Assembly: GCF_005405485.1 (NCBI RefSeq)
Contig: NZ_BJED01000029.1
Location: 1-39,923, forward strand
Length of the DNA stretch: 39,923 bases
From: Enterococcus hulanensis
Lineage (GTDB): Bacteria; Bacillota; Bacilli; Lactobacillales; Enterococcaceae
Reading direction: 5' to 3'
A program made the position numbers and the translations under genes. The stretch's first letter is position 1; every line of letters starts with the position of its first letter. The notes under the pieces are model-generated. The model saw only the letters and a program-made list of their open reading frames with translations. It did no database searches and had not been told where the DNA came from. Below, in pieces: positions 6,681 through 15,621 of the stretch.

Positions 6681-7703
6681 ATGACAGAATTGATTAACAT
6701 TTGTTTGATAGGAACAGGCAGGGCTGGGATGATTCACGGAAAAAATTTCGCTCGGCGCATTGAAAAGGCAAAATTGATTGCTTTGTGTGATCCTTCAAAG
6801 GAAAGCTTGGAGCTGGCTCAAAAGGAAGTGGATTGCCAATACATCTATGAAGATTATCGTGAAGCAATGAAAAATCCCGAGATCGACGCCGTCGTGATCG
6901 TTACGCCGACAGTCTATCATAAGGAGATCGCATTGGCTGCGGCTGCGGCAAAAAAGCACATTCTTTGTGAGAAGCCCTTGGCGATGGATGAGGCGGAATG
7001 TCTGGAAATGATTCAGGCGGCGGAAGAAAATCAGGTGAAGCTGCAGGTCGGCTTTATGCGCCGCTTCGATGCCAGTTTTCAAGAAGCTAAAAAAGTCGTG
7101 GAATCTGGTGCAATCGGCGATGTCGTTTTGGTGAAATCACTGACTCACGGACCAAGCGAACCTAAGCCTTGGATGTTTGATATCCATAAAAGTAATGGAC
7201 CGATCGGTGAAGTAAACAGCCATGACTTGGATACTTTGCGCTGGTTGACCGGAAGCGAAGTGAGCAGTATTTATGCTAATGGCGGGAATTATCGTTCTCC
7301 CGAAGTAAAAGAAGAGTTTCCTGATTATTATGATACGGTAGCGATGAATCTACGTTTTGCAGATGGCAAGCTGGGTATGATCGATGGTGCTCAATATGTT
7401 CAATACGGCTACGACGCGCGGACAGAGATTTTGGGAACCAAAGGGAGCATTTTAGTCGGCGATCAAGGCAAGCATAATATCGTAGTAGCTACTAGCGATC
7501 AGCAGCTGACTCAGCCGACGATGCACAGCTGGATGTATTTATTCAGAGAGGCCTATGTGGCAGAAGATCAAGCATTTGTTGATTGTATTTTGAATGATAC
7601 GCCGCCTCAGTGCACGGGACATGATGGCTTGATGGCGGTTCGGTTAGTTAATGCGGGCTTGACCTCGCTGCTGGAAAATAGAATTGTTGAGGTGGAAGGA
7701 TAA
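6681..7703 (+). CDS. Gfo/Idh/MocA-family NAD(P)-dependent sugar dehydrogenase
   Basis: A 340-residue cytoplasmic oxidoreductase. The Rossmann motif GTGRAG is at residues 11-16 and the EKPLA motif at 97-101, with the catalytic Lys at 98. A distal active-site segment, SHDLDTLRWL, lies in the C-terminal alpha/beta domain. Inositol 2-dehydrogenase and related sugar dehydrogenases share this layout. An earlier ATG at 6672 overlaps the EIIBC stop, but AAGGAG (6664-6669) fits the ATG at 6681 better. It is followed with no gap by a zinc dehydrogenase. Together they may oxidise and re-reduce one sugar carbon, as in epimerisation through a keto intermediate; this is inference. Confidence 0.85.
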   Translation: MTELINICLIGTGRAGMIHGKNFARRIEKAKLIALCDPSKESLELAQKEVDCQYIYEDYREAMKNPEIDAVVIVTPTVYHKEIALAAAAAKKHILCEKPLAMDEAECLEMIQAAEENQVKLQVGFMRRFDASFQEAKKVVESGAIGDVVLVKSLTHGPSEPKPWMFDIHKSNGPIGEVNSHDLDTLRWLTGSEVSSIYANGGNYRSPEVKEEFPDYYDTVAMNLRFADGKLGMIDGAQYVQYGYDARTEILGTKGSILVGDQGKHNIVVATSDQQLTQPTMHSWMYLFREAYVAEDQAFVDCILNDTPPQCTGHDGLMAVRLVNAGLTSLLENRIVEVEG

Positions 7704-8750
7704 ATGAAAGCAATCCAATTATTAGGCAAAGAAAAGATTCAATTAAATGAATTAGCTAAACCAGAAATAACCGAAATGGAAGTCTTGATAAAGGTTAAAG
7801 CAGCCTCGATCTGCGGGACCGATGTTCGGATGTATAAGAATGGTTATCCTTCTGCCAGCGAAGAAACGCCATTGACTTTAGGGCATGAGATTTCAGGCGA
7901 CATTGTCGAAGTGGGTGATGCAGTCAATTTTTATAAAGCAGGGATGCGAGTGGCGATCGCGCCGAATATGGGTTGCGGAATTTGTGATCAGTGCGTTAGC
8001 GGCAACACCCATCTGTGTGAAACTTATGAAGCATTTGGGATCAATTTACCCGGCGGTTTCGCAGAATACTTGGTCATCCCCGAAAAGGCCGTCCGCCAAG
8101 GAAATATCTCGTTGATTCCCGATGAACTGTCGTATGAAGAAGCAGCTCTAATCGAACCATTCAGCTGTGTATTCAACGGACAAGAGATCGCCGGAAACAA
8201 TCCAGGAGATAATGTTTTGATCATTGGATCAGGTCCGATCGGGATCATGCACGCGATGTTGGCGAAAGCTCGAGGTGCGGGGAAAGTCATGATGAATGAT
8301 CTATCAGAAGCACGTTTGGCCGATGCGAAGCAAATGATCCCTGATCTGATTACGCTGACTTCGGAAGATTTGAAGAAAAAAATCTTTGCCGAAACGAATA
8401 ATCAGGGCGCGGACCTGTGTATTATTGCCGCGCCGGCTCCACAAGCACAAGAAGCAAGCTTCGGTTATATGGCGATGAACGGCCGCTGTCTCTTCTTTGG
8501 CGGTCTGCCAAAAGAAAGAGAAGAAGTGAAACTAAATACTAATATTCTCCACTATAAACAATTAAGAGTTTTTGGTTGTACTCGTGCTAGTTTGATGGGG
8601 TATCGAACCTCGGCACAGCTGGTTGCCAGCGGCAGAATCCCATTAAAAGAGTTGATTACGAAGCGTTATTCGATCGATCAATTTGATGAAGCATTAGACA
8701 ATGCTAAAAATGCGATTGGATTAAAAAATGTAATTGTCTTCAAAGAATAA
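7704..8750 (+). CDS. Zinc-dependent medium-chain alcohol/polyol dehydrogenase
   Basis: A 348-residue medium-chain dehydrogenase. Catalytic zinc ligands are C37, H61 and E62 (SICGTD, LGHE). Structural zinc cysteines are C91, C94, C97 and C105. The NAD-binding motif GSGPIG is near residue 174. Relatives act on sorbitol, threonine, galactitol phosphate or similar alcohols. The ATG touches the stop codon of the previous gene with GGTGGAAGGA upstream, so the two are tightly coupled. Substrate unknown; the operon suggests a PTS-derived sugar or polyol phosphate. Confidence 0.87.
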   Translation: MKAIQLLGKEKIQLNELAKPEITEMEVLIKVKAASICGTDVRMYKNGYPSASEETPLTLGHEISGDIVEVGDAVNFYKAGMRVAIAPNMGCGICDQCVSGNTHLCETYEAFGINLPGGFAEYLVIPEKAVRQGNISLIPDELSYEEAALIEPFSCVFNGQEIAGNNPGDNVLIIGSGPIGIMHAMLAKARGAGKVMMNDLSEARLADAKQMIPDLITLTSEDLKKKIFAETNNQGADLCIIAAPAPQAQEASFGYMAMNGRCLFFGGLPKEREEVKLNTNILHYKQLRVFGCTRASLMGYRTSAQLVASGRIPLKELITKRYSIDQFDEALDNAKNAIGLKNVIVFKE

Positions 8751-8761
8751 TTTTAGTTCAA

Positions 8762-8790
8762 TTGCTTACGTTTTCAGTTTCTTTTATAAT
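8762..8790 (+). promoter_or_regulatory. Promoter of the deoR-family gene
   Basis: TTGCTT (8762-8767), a 17-base spacer and a perfect TATAAT (8785-8790) lie 28 bases before the regulator start. The repressor can therefore be made independently of the operon upstream. Confidence 0.65.
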
Positions 8791-8818
8791 GAAACAAAAC
8801 ACAAAAAGGTGATAAAAG

Positions 8819-9595
8819 ATGGATGATCAATTGTATGCAGAAGAACGAAAGCAATCAATCGTTAATATAGTCAACGAGAAAAATCGGATGCAGGTTGCCG
8901 AGTTGGCGGATCTGTTTAAGGTGACGGGCTCGACGATTCGAAATGATCTGCGGGAGCTTGAGAATGAAGGCTTGGTGACTCGCACGCACGGCGGGGTGAT
9001 TAAGCGCGACTTTCAACGGAGTGTCGAGATTGTACCTAAGAGCCGCGAGTTTACCAATGAAAAATATCGCATCGCAGAACGAGCAGTCCGCTTGATTGAA
9101 GAAAATGATATTTTGGCGATTGATACGGGAACTTCTTGTCGCGCTTTCGCTGAAAGATTGATCAATAGTCCGTTGAAGCGACTGACTATCTTGACCTATG
9201 ATTTGGAAATCGCCTTATTGTTAAGCGAAAAGACCAATTATCAAGTTCAAATCATCGGCGGAGCAATCCGCAATGGGTATCCGTATGTGTCAGGCAGTTC
9301 GGTGGCACTTGGGTTGGCCGGCTTTTCTGTCGATAAAGTAATCTTGGGAACCACCTCTTTTGATAAGAACTATGGCTATTCGACCCCCAATTATGAAACG
9401 GCAGAAATGAAAAAATGCTTGATGAATATTAGTCGGATAAAAATTGTACTGTGCGAATCCAGCAAGATCAACCAGCGCAGCTTCAAGCAATTTGCGACAC
9501 CGGATGAATGTGATTACTTGATTACAGATTCTCATATTACGCAAGAACAGCAGACCGACATCACTGGATTGAACATCAATCTGCTGCTTGTATAA
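8819..9595 (+). CDS. DeoR-family sugar-phosphate-responsive repressor
   Basis: A 258-residue regulator. Its N-terminal winged helix-turn-helix covers residues ~7-60 (AELADLFKVTGSTIRNDLREL, then a THGGV wing). The C-terminal DeoR sensor domain includes DTGTSCRAFAERL, the phosphosugar-binding type of loop. DeoR proteins generally repress adjacent sugar operons and let go when a phosphorylated intermediate binds. It lies directly behind the PTS operon and has its own TATAAT promoter. The likely effector is an intermediate of this pathway. The transcript is closed by a strong terminator. Confidence 0.88.
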   Translation: MDDQLYAEERKQSIVNIVNEKNRMQVAELADLFKVTGSTIRNDLRELENEGLVTRTHGGVIKRDFQRSVEIVPKSREFTNEKYRIAERAVRLIEENDILAIDTGTSCRAFAERLINSPLKRLTILTYDLEIALLLSEKTNYQVQIIGGAIRNGYPYVSGSSVALGLAGFSVDKVILGTTSFDKNYGYSTPNYETAEMKKCLMNISRIKIVLCESSKINQRSFKQFATPDECDYLITDSHITQEQQTDITGLNINLLLV

Positions 9596-9601
9596 AACAA
9601 A

Positions 9602-9642
9602 GGCCTGTTTAATCTCCTCTAAGGAAGTTAAACAGGCTTTTT
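9602..9642 (+). terminator. Terminator after the deoR-family gene, shared with menA
   Basis: A 10-bp stem GCCTGTTTAA (9603-9612) and TTAAACAGGC (9628-9637) is followed by T. It lies between convergent genes, and the minus strand also ends in T, so it can serve both. Confidence 0.85.
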
Positions 9643-9643
9643 G

Positions 9644-10561
9644 TTATGCAAAAAATGAACCGATAAAGTAAAGAATCGGATAAAGTACCATGATCACTGA
9701 CATGGCTTTTAAGACGATCGGGAAGGTTGTCCGCTTATCTTGCAATGCGCGATATTTTTTTAGGCTCTGCCAATTTTTAGGGAAAAGGAAGATTAAAAAC
9801 AGTACAGTCCATGGTGCCATACCAGCAATAACTAAAACGAACAGCCAGATAAAGCTGAAGACATAGACGCTGGATAATACTTTTACCGCTAAAGGTTTGC
9901 CTAAATAATAAACTAACGTCTTCCGATGATTCTCGATATCCTCTTCCAAATCACAGGTATTATTTGCCAATAAATTATTGAACATCATCAATACTAGCGG
10001 CAGGCTGATCAAGAAAACTTTACCGATCATCGCAAACGTGATGGTATGGGTTTGATAAACCGCGAGATAATAGCTTACTACCGGAATAAAGAATCCGCTG
10101 GCGGTACCAGTCAAGGCTTCTGCGATGGGCAGGCTGTTCAATGGACGGCGGCCATAGGAATAAAACAAGCCAATATAAAAACCGATGACCCCTAAAATTC
10201 CGATTACCCAATTCGTTCGCAAAACTAGCAGCAATCCTAATAGGAAGGAAACGGTCAAACTAAACAAATAAAAATTGCGTACGAAACGCAGATCCAGATG
10301 ATCACGCCCAATGATATTGGTTTGCTGCTTGTAGTTTTCATCAGAAGCATTTCGATAATCCATATAATGGTTAAAAACATTCACGGTGATATGGAACATC
10401 ACGATAATCAAAACAAATAGGAAAAATTCCGGTCCCGGCAGTCTCAGACTGTTAAATTGAAATTTCGCGATGGCATAGCCTAGTAAAATAATGAAAAGAT
10501 TTAAGGGGGCAGTGTAGATTTCCGTCAATTCCCAAAATTGTTTAAAGGTAAGCTGTTTCAA
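9644..10561 (-). CDS. menA: UbiA-family prenyltransferase, MenA-like
   Basis: A 305-residue integral membrane prenyltransferase with about eight to nine helices. The two Asp-rich motifs are visible: NHYMDYRNASD (residues ~64-74) and NNLLANNTCDLEEDIENHR (~200-220). They bind prenyl diphosphate and Mg2+. MenA joins 1,4-dihydroxy-2-naphthoate to a polyprenyl chain to give demethylmenaquinone, the quinone found in enterococci. The start is TTG with GGAG 7 bases upstream. It stands alone on the minus strand, divergent from a purine permease. Another UbiA substrate cannot be excluded, since the motif spacing does not separate the subfamilies by eye. Confidence 0.78.
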   Translation of the reverse strand: MKQLTFKQFWELTEIYTAPLNLFIILLGYAIAKFQFNSLRLPGPEFFLFVLIIVMFHITVNVFNHYMDYRNASDENYKQQTNIIGRDHLDLRFVRNFYLFSLTVSFLLGLLLVLRTNWVIGILGVIGFYIGLFYSYGRRPLNSLPIAEALTGTASGFFIPVVSYYLAVYQTHTITFAMIGKVFLISLPLVLMMFNNLLANNTCDLEEDIENHRKTLVYYLGKPLAVKVLSSVYVFSFIWLFVLVIAGMAPWTVLFLIFLFPKNWQSLKKYRALQDKRTTFPIVLKAMSVIMVLYPILYFIGSFFA

Positions 10562-10728
10562 AATAATTCTCCTTTTATATCTATAGTTTATACGGTCTGC
10601 TCATTAACAAAGAATAATCTCGGCAGCAATGGAGTCCTTTTCAAAAATAGCGAGGTTTGAGCTATTTGTCCAATAGTTTGTTTAGGCTGAGGGAAAGGTT
10701 TTCAATAGAACAGATTATTTTTCCAGTT

Positions 10729-10835
10729 AATGTTCGTGTTTAGTCGTGTTTATACATTATTGTTTACTTATTATCCTGTTTATTATATGATTATCCTCGT
10801 TGTTTGAAAAAACATGCTATTATTTTACGAACATT
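10729..10835. promoter_or_regulatory. Widely spaced CGAAC inverted pair before the purine permease
   Basis: AATGTTCGT (10729-10737) and ACGAACATT (10827-10835) are perfect inverse copies. The core CGAAC resembles the PurBox core known from PurR regulons. A possible promoter lies between them (TTTACT at 10763, TATGAT at 10786, 17 apart). The spacing of about 90 bases is far wider than classical paired PurBoxes, so this is tentative. Confidence 0.3.
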
Positions 10836-10857
10836 TTTAGCTTATAGGAGGAGTATC

Positions 10858-12171
10858 ATGAAAGGGAAGATAAATTCCTATTTTGAACTTGAGAAATTGA
10901 ACACTACCGTAAAAAGAGAAATCTTGGCAGGCTTTACTACCTTCATTTCGATGGCTTATATTCTTTTTGTCAATCCTAGTGTCCTAGGTGCGTCAGGAAT
11001 GAACGAGGGAGCTGTCTTCACTGCCACCGCGTTAGCTAGCGCATTGGGTTGTATTTTGATGGGAGTTCTTGCCCGTTATCCGATCGCTACGGCACCCGCT
11101 CTGGGGATCAATGCCTTCTTTGCGTATTCCGTTTGTGTCGGTATGGGTATCCGGTGGGAAACTGCTTTGGCCGGCGTATTCGTCGCGTCGCTGATTTTCA
11201 TCTTGATCACGATTTTTAAATTGCGTGAGATGATCATTGATGCTATTCCAGCGGATTTAAAATATGCCATCTCTGGCGGGATCGGCTTGTTCATTGCTTT
11301 TCTAGGTTTGAGCGAAGGCGGCATCATCGTTGCCAATAAATCGACCTTGGTCGGCTTAGGCTCAATGAGTGTCGGTACGACTTGGTTAACGGTCTTCGGT
11401 TTGATCGTGACTGCGATCTTGATGGTTCGCCGAGTACCTGGCGGGATATTCATCGGAATGGTCGCAACAACCTTATTAGGATTAGTAACTGGCTTGATTC
11501 AAGCGCCGACTCAAATCATTTCCGCCGCACCGAGCTTGAAGCCGACTTTTTTAGTGGCTTTAAAGCATGTAAAAGACATCAACACACTCCAGCTTTGGGT
11601 CGTTGTACTGACGTTCTTATTAGTTACCTTCTTTGATACTGCCGGAACTTTAGTCGGCCTAGCCAATCAAGCAGGATTTATGAAGGATAATAAAATGCCG
11701 CGAGTTGGTAAAGCATTAGCATCGGATTCTACTGCGATGTTGGCCGGATCACTATTAGGCACTTCACCAGTAGGAGCCTATGTAGAATCCTCCGCAGGTA
11801 TTGCTGTTGGCGGACGTTCAGGCTTGACCGCTATTACGACAGGTATCTTCTTTATCTTTGGGTTGTTCTTCTCCCCATTACTGTCGGTGGTTACCTCACA
11901 GGTAACTGCACCAGCACTAATCGTTGTGGGTGTCTTGATGGCTCAATCACTAAGCCAGATCAAATGGAATCAACTTGAAATTGCGATTCCGTCATTTTTG
12001 ATTTTGATCGGCATGCCGTTAACCTATAGTATTTCCGATGGTATCGCCTTAGGTTTCATTTTCTATCCAATCACAATGATCGCTGCCAAACGCGGTAAAG
12101 AAGTTTCTCCAATCATGTATGGGCTGTTTTTTGTCTTTATCGGCTTTATGTGGATATTAAATGTTAAATAA
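10858..12171 (+). CDS. pbuG: Guanine/hypoxanthine permease, AzgA/PbuG type
   Basis: A 437-residue polytopic permease of the AzgA branch of the NCS2 family. Recognisable segments are GFTTFISMAYILFVNP near the N-terminus, ATALASALGCILMG, ARYPIATAPALGINAFFAYS, and VTFFDTAGTLVGL further on. These match B. subtilis PbuG, which takes up guanine and hypoxanthine with protons. The frame opens at 10804, but AGGAGG at 10847-10852 fixes the ATG at 10858. It stands alone, with a terminator after it. No purine riboswitch was recognised in the leader. Confidence 0.85.
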   Translation: MKGKINSYFELEKLNTTVKREILAGFTTFISMAYILFVNPSVLGASGMNEGAVFTATALASALGCILMGVLARYPIATAPALGINAFFAYSVCVGMGIRWETALAGVFVASLIFILITIFKLREMIIDAIPADLKYAISGGIGLFIAFLGLSEGGIIVANKSTLVGLGSMSVGTTWLTVFGLIVTAILMVRRVPGGIFIGMVATTLLGLVTGLIQAPTQIISAAPSLKPTFLVALKHVKDINTLQLWVVVLTFLLVTFFDTAGTLVGLANQAGFMKDNKMPRVGKALASDSTAMLAGSLLGTSPVGAYVESSAGIAVGGRSGLTAITTGIFFIFGLFFSPLLSVVTSQVTAPALIVVGVLMAQSLSQIKWNQLEIAIPSFLILIGMPLTYSISDGIALGFIFYPITMIAAKRGKEVSPIMYGLFFVFIGFMWILNVK

Positions 12172-12183
12172 AATGGAATAAAA

Positions 12184-12227
12184 CTACTGCTCATTCCGAA
12201 TAATCGTAAATGAGCGGTACTTTTTTT
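12184..12227 (+). terminator. Terminator of the purine permease gene
   Basis: An imperfect stem pairs CTGCTCATT with AATGAGCGG and is followed by seven T (12221-12227). Confidence 0.75.
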
Positions 12228-12610
12228 CATTTTTCAATTGTTTAAGAAATTCATTTTAATGTCTTTATTTGCAGAATAAAGACTTAAATACTGGGGTAAT
12301 CAGTCTATTTGATTTTTATTTAATGGAATAAACGGCGTCACTAAGGCATTAAGTAGGTTTGTTCGTTATTATTCCGGCCATAAACAGCATTGGCTATGAT
12401 TTTATTATATAAAATTAAAAATTGACCTAAAATTAACTGTATAATATAATTAAACTATATAATTATTTTTTTGATTTGCCACAATTAATGATATTTCCAA
12501 TTAATTTCCGAAATTTATTAAGCAAGTGCTTTCATTCAAGAAGAGTGGGCATTGTGATTTAGATAAAAAGTATTTAGTTGGAAAAGGTAATTTTAAGGAG
12601 GATGCAAAGG
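12228..12610. other. AT-rich leader region of the first orphan regulator
   Basis: No gene is visible. The stretch is strongly AT-rich and holds one convincing promoter (12422-12450), which implies an untranslated leader of about 155 bases before the regulator start. Confidence 0.5.
12422..12450 (+). promoter_or_regulatory. Promoter of the first orphan regulator
   Basis: TTGACC (12422-12427), a 17-base spacer and TATAAT (12445-12450). A second TATAAT at 12440 would have only 12 bases of spacing. Confidence 0.6.
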
Positions 12611-13315
12611 ATGCAATTATTGCTTTTGACCAAGGTACCACTATACGAAGAAGATTTTGAACGACAATTAAAACAGTTAGGAAATGAAGTCTATTGTTCT
12701 AGCAATGTGATGACGAGAGTGAATAAAAGTTCTTTCGATAAGAATTTCTTTACTCAATTCGAAGGAATAATTTTTAGTGAGACGCTTTATGATATCGATG
12801 TGTATGAGGTCATCAACCATTTACCTGAAGGAAATATGAAACTCTTCCGTCGAACGATGGGAAGCAACTATGATATTACAAAACCGGAGCCGTTTCATGC
12901 TTGGATTCCAGTAAATTCTGATTTAGAGAGATTACGAGAAATTTTACTGATTGCGGAGCTGTCAAATCTAGCTACCAAGGATGCTATTCACGTTCAACAA
13001 GTTACCGTTAAACAAAAGTTATCAGAATTGAACTTGAAGCTGAAACAAAAAGAAATTGTTTACTACTTGATTCAAGCTGGTGATCGAACAGTTCCTCGAG
13101 AAGAGATCAGCCACCAAATTTGGGAGAAGGAACCGACTAAATCAGTTTTAGCGAGTCTTTCAAAAGTTGTTTCAAAAGTTAATGAGAAGCTGGAGCATAA
13201 ATTCGGTGATGATGCGATTCAAACTGTTTGGGGACAAGGCTATCGTTTAAGCAAAACCTTTTACGATTATTTAGAGAATGATTTTGCTGATAAGCAAGAA
13301 TTCATCATTCATTAA
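12611..13315 (+). CDS. Orphan response-regulator-like winged-helix protein (paralog 1)
   Basis: A 234-residue protein with two parts. Residues 1-~115 have the alternating pattern of a receiver domain, but where the phospho-acceptor Asp should sit it reads GIIFSETL, so phosphorylation is unlikely. Residues ~135-220 form an OmpR/PhoB-type winged helix with the closing motif VWGQGYRLS. The frame begins at a TTG at 12578; AAGGAGG at 12595-12601 points to the ATG at 12611. A paralog at 15622-16320 shares IFSETL, FRRT/LRRT, the LREILL/LREFLL helix and WGxGYRL. No histidine kinase is nearby. The pair lies upstream of gadCB, so control of acid resistance is possible but unproven. Confidence 0.75.
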   Translation: MQLLLLTKVPLYEEDFERQLKQLGNEVYCSSNVMTRVNKSSFDKNFFTQFEGIIFSETLYDIDVYEVINHLPEGNMKLFRRTMGSNYDITKPEPFHAWIPVNSDLERLREILLIAELSNLATKDAIHVQQVTVKQKLSELNLKLKQKEIVYYLIQAGDRTVPREEISHQIWEKEPTKSVLASLSKVVSKVNEKLEHKFGDDAIQTVWGQGYRLSKTFYDYLENDFADKQEFIIH

Positions 13316-13385
13316 TTTCCCGCCTGCCATTATTCTGTATGAAGCATTTTCAACAGAAGTTCATTGAAAGGGTTCAATAGAAATT

Positions 13386-13431
13386 AAAGCGATTTTCGTT
13401 TCTAAGTTGTGAAACGAGAATCGCTTTTTTG
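13386..13431 (+). terminator. Terminator after paralog 1
   Basis: A 16-bp stem AAGCGATTTTCGTTTC (13387-13402) and GAAACGAGAATCGCTT (13411-13426), with one mismatch, ends in a T run. Confidence 0.88.
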
Positions 13432-13435
13432 TTTT

Positions 13436-13705
13436 GATCTTTAAGAAAGTATCCGTTCTTTACAAGTAAAGAACTTTTCTGCACAACTGACATATTGGAA
13501 GTAAAAAATCTGGTTAAACCTAAGAAGTACCAATTAGGAATAATCGCTATCCGCTCCTAAAGGTCTTTGTGATTCATAGCGATTTATCAAAAGATTAGTC
13601 TTTTTGCTGTGCGACACAGCGGTCGTTCTATAGAGCTGATGTGGAACAAGTACCTACTTGGGTGCTCAAGAGCTAAGCGAGTTCGTGAAGCTTTTCTTTT
13701 CCTCC
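13436..13705 (+). repeat. Long, diverged copy of repeat family R2
   Basis: It starts directly after a terminator with GATCTTTAAGAAAGTAT, nearly the same as GATCTTAAAGAAAGTAT at 16381. It shares ATTTATCAAAAGATTAGTC with the copy at 16442 (ACTTATCAAAATTTTAGTC) and ends with GCTAAGCGAGTTCGTGAAG. Relative to that copy it carries an insert of about 55 bases before the final GCTCAA segment. Internal stems include ATCGCTAT with ATAGCGAT. Confidence 0.6.
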
Positions 13706-14898
13706 ATGGCTAGGAGTGTTTGAATAGTTTCAGGTGAGCAGCTTATATTAATGCACTGATAATCACCAGAATAATATAAATAATGCATACGGAATAATGG
13801 GAAATGACTTTTTAATTAATTGAATGAAGCACGTGAAGTTGCTGAAATAGCGCCCTATATAACAATAAGAGAATAATTGTTATCAAGGAACTAAGGAATA
13901 ATGGATTTAATAAATAGCATCAATTAGCTATTTATAGCCTGAAAATTATAGATTATATATTTATCATATTAGAATGGATTTTCTAATTTAGAATAAATGT
14001 AAAAAGTTCTAAAAGGGAACAAATTAGAAAAATAACCGGGAACAGAAAAAAGATATGAACAAGCATTTGATTAAATATTCGTATATCTGTATAAATATCT
14101 AATTATTGCATTTTGCTAGTAAGTGGACTTTATTATTTTCTCTCGATAAATATCTTAAAAATGGTTGAGCTTGATTTGGTTTTTGCAGGAGAGTATTTTA
14201 CCTTCACCGATCTGAAAATAGAAATATAGTTTTTGATATTAAGGAATTAAGAGGATAATTATCTTTAGAGAATTATTATCATATAGCTATTTATATTGGA
14301 ATTATCAGAAAATTAGCCTTCGCTTTGAAACTCTTTAGATAAATGCGTAAATGGTTAAAGATTTCGCAAAGCAAAAATCATTTTAAAAAAAAGGTTTGTA
14401 GAAAAGTTAATATACTGTTGATTTATTATAAAAAATATTTTATAATTTTTTAAAAATAGATGTATAATAAAACATAAAAATTATTTATTTAAAATAAAAA
14501 TAATTTTTATCCTTTTTGGATTAGAACGAGATTGGAAACATCCGCTAATTACATAACGGAAGTTATCGTTTCGGGATGCGTAGCACATTATTTAGTATTC
14601 TCAAATGTCAGGAAATTCAAACTGATAATAAATAATTCAACATTCGAAAATGAAGGGAAAATAAATTCCGCATCTATTTTTTTCTAAGGAATATATTTGT
14701 TCAATATTGAGGAGGCGAAAGAGATAAAATAGCGCGAAAATCAATGGATAGTAAATAGAAGATAAGCTTCTGTTGGATTCGTTAATGAATGGTACTGGGT
14801 CGGAGATAGATAGAAAGTTTTACATAATAAGTCAAAAATCACACATATAAGAGCAAAAATCTTTTGATCTTAATTACACAGAAGAGAGATGAGGCAGC

Positions 14899-15483
14899 TT
14901 GGAAAATTTTGATGTTTCTAAACTAACTGATAATACTGAAGTACAGCTGTTAGACAAAGTGGATGTATTGAAAGAACAGAATGGCGAGCTTTTGAATCAA
15001 ATAGATAAGCTGGAAGGTATTCGCGGGGCATTAGAAGAAAAAGTTTCAGCGTACCGCTATCGTTTGAAGGAAGTAACAAGGCAGTTGGAAGATATCGATG
15101 CAACTGCGCCATATGAAGAAGCAGTCTATCACAATAAGGACAATTTAGAGAGGCGCCGCTTCATACTCAGGAGAAATCTTGTTCAACAGGACACAAAAGA
15201 ATGTTCTGCAGCTATTGAAGACGCAGAGAAAAATGATGAATTGCCGGAAAAATATGAACGTCTGTTAGAACAGTATATGTATGAACGCGAAAAAAATGAG
15301 CAATTATTTAATTACCTGTTTCAACAGGACGAAAACGCTGCTCTTGAATTGTTTGTAAAAGCAGATGCTGCAGACACTTTGTTGGAGGCAACGACATTGA
15401 GTCGAAGGATTATTCAACAGGCGGAAGAGCGGGCAAGGCATATTGGAACAGATTTGAAAGAACAATTACGCGGAGTTTTATAA
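14899..15483 (+). CDS. Coiled-coil protein of unknown function
   Basis: A 194-residue soluble protein, almost all helical and highly charged. Heptad-like stretches run over residues ~15-75 (LLDKVDVLKEQNGELLNQID and onward) and again over ~100-194. The C-terminal part (RIIQQAEERARHIGTDLKE) resembles the charged helices of DivIVA-like or ATPase-stalk proteins, but I do not recognise a family. It has no membrane segment. The start is TTG with GATGAGG upstream. It lies between two paralogous orphan regulators and after a gene desert; the stop is 138 bases before the second regulator. Co-transcription with that regulator is possible. Confidence 0.65.
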   Translation: MENFDVSKLTDNTEVQLLDKVDVLKEQNGELLNQIDKLEGIRGALEEKVSAYRYRLKEVTRQLEDIDATAPYEEAVYHNKDNLERRRFILRRNLVQQDTKECSAAIEDAEKNDELPEKYERLLEQYMYEREKNEQLFNYLFQQDENAALELFVKADAADTLLEATTLSRRIIQQAEERARHIGTDLKEQLRGVL

Positions 15484-15621
15484 GTTGAAAGCAATCTGCC
15501 GCAGCAAGTTGTAAAGGATCTGCAGACTGGCATGTATTGCTTGGAAGAATAAACATGAGTTGGTTTTTGGAAAATAATAGAGTACAAAAGCAGAGGCTAA
15601 TAAAGAGTGGAGTGAAGAAAA

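Larger units (their letters stand above)
13316..14898. other. 1.6-kb AT-rich gene desert
   Basis: No reading frame of note is present on either strand. The content is the terminator of paralog 1, a diverged long copy of repeat R2 (13436-13705), then about 1.2 kb of very AT-rich DNA. Inside it are an AT-only inverted repeat near 14474-14510 and a GC-richer folding island at 14530-14582. A perfect ribosome-binding site near 14710 (GAGGAGGCG) leads into no reading frame, which suggests decayed coding DNA. Confidence 0.55.

Noticed and set aside
10600-10857. Purine riboswitch before the guanine/hypoxanthine permease
   Set aside because: I looked for the three-stem purine aptamer with its conserved loop sequences and did not find it. 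Only the CGAAC pair remains as a weak signal.
13316-14898. Origin of replication or attachment site in the AT-rich desert
   Set aside because: No DnaA-box cluster, iterons, integrase gene or tRNA end was seen. AT-richness alone is not enough.
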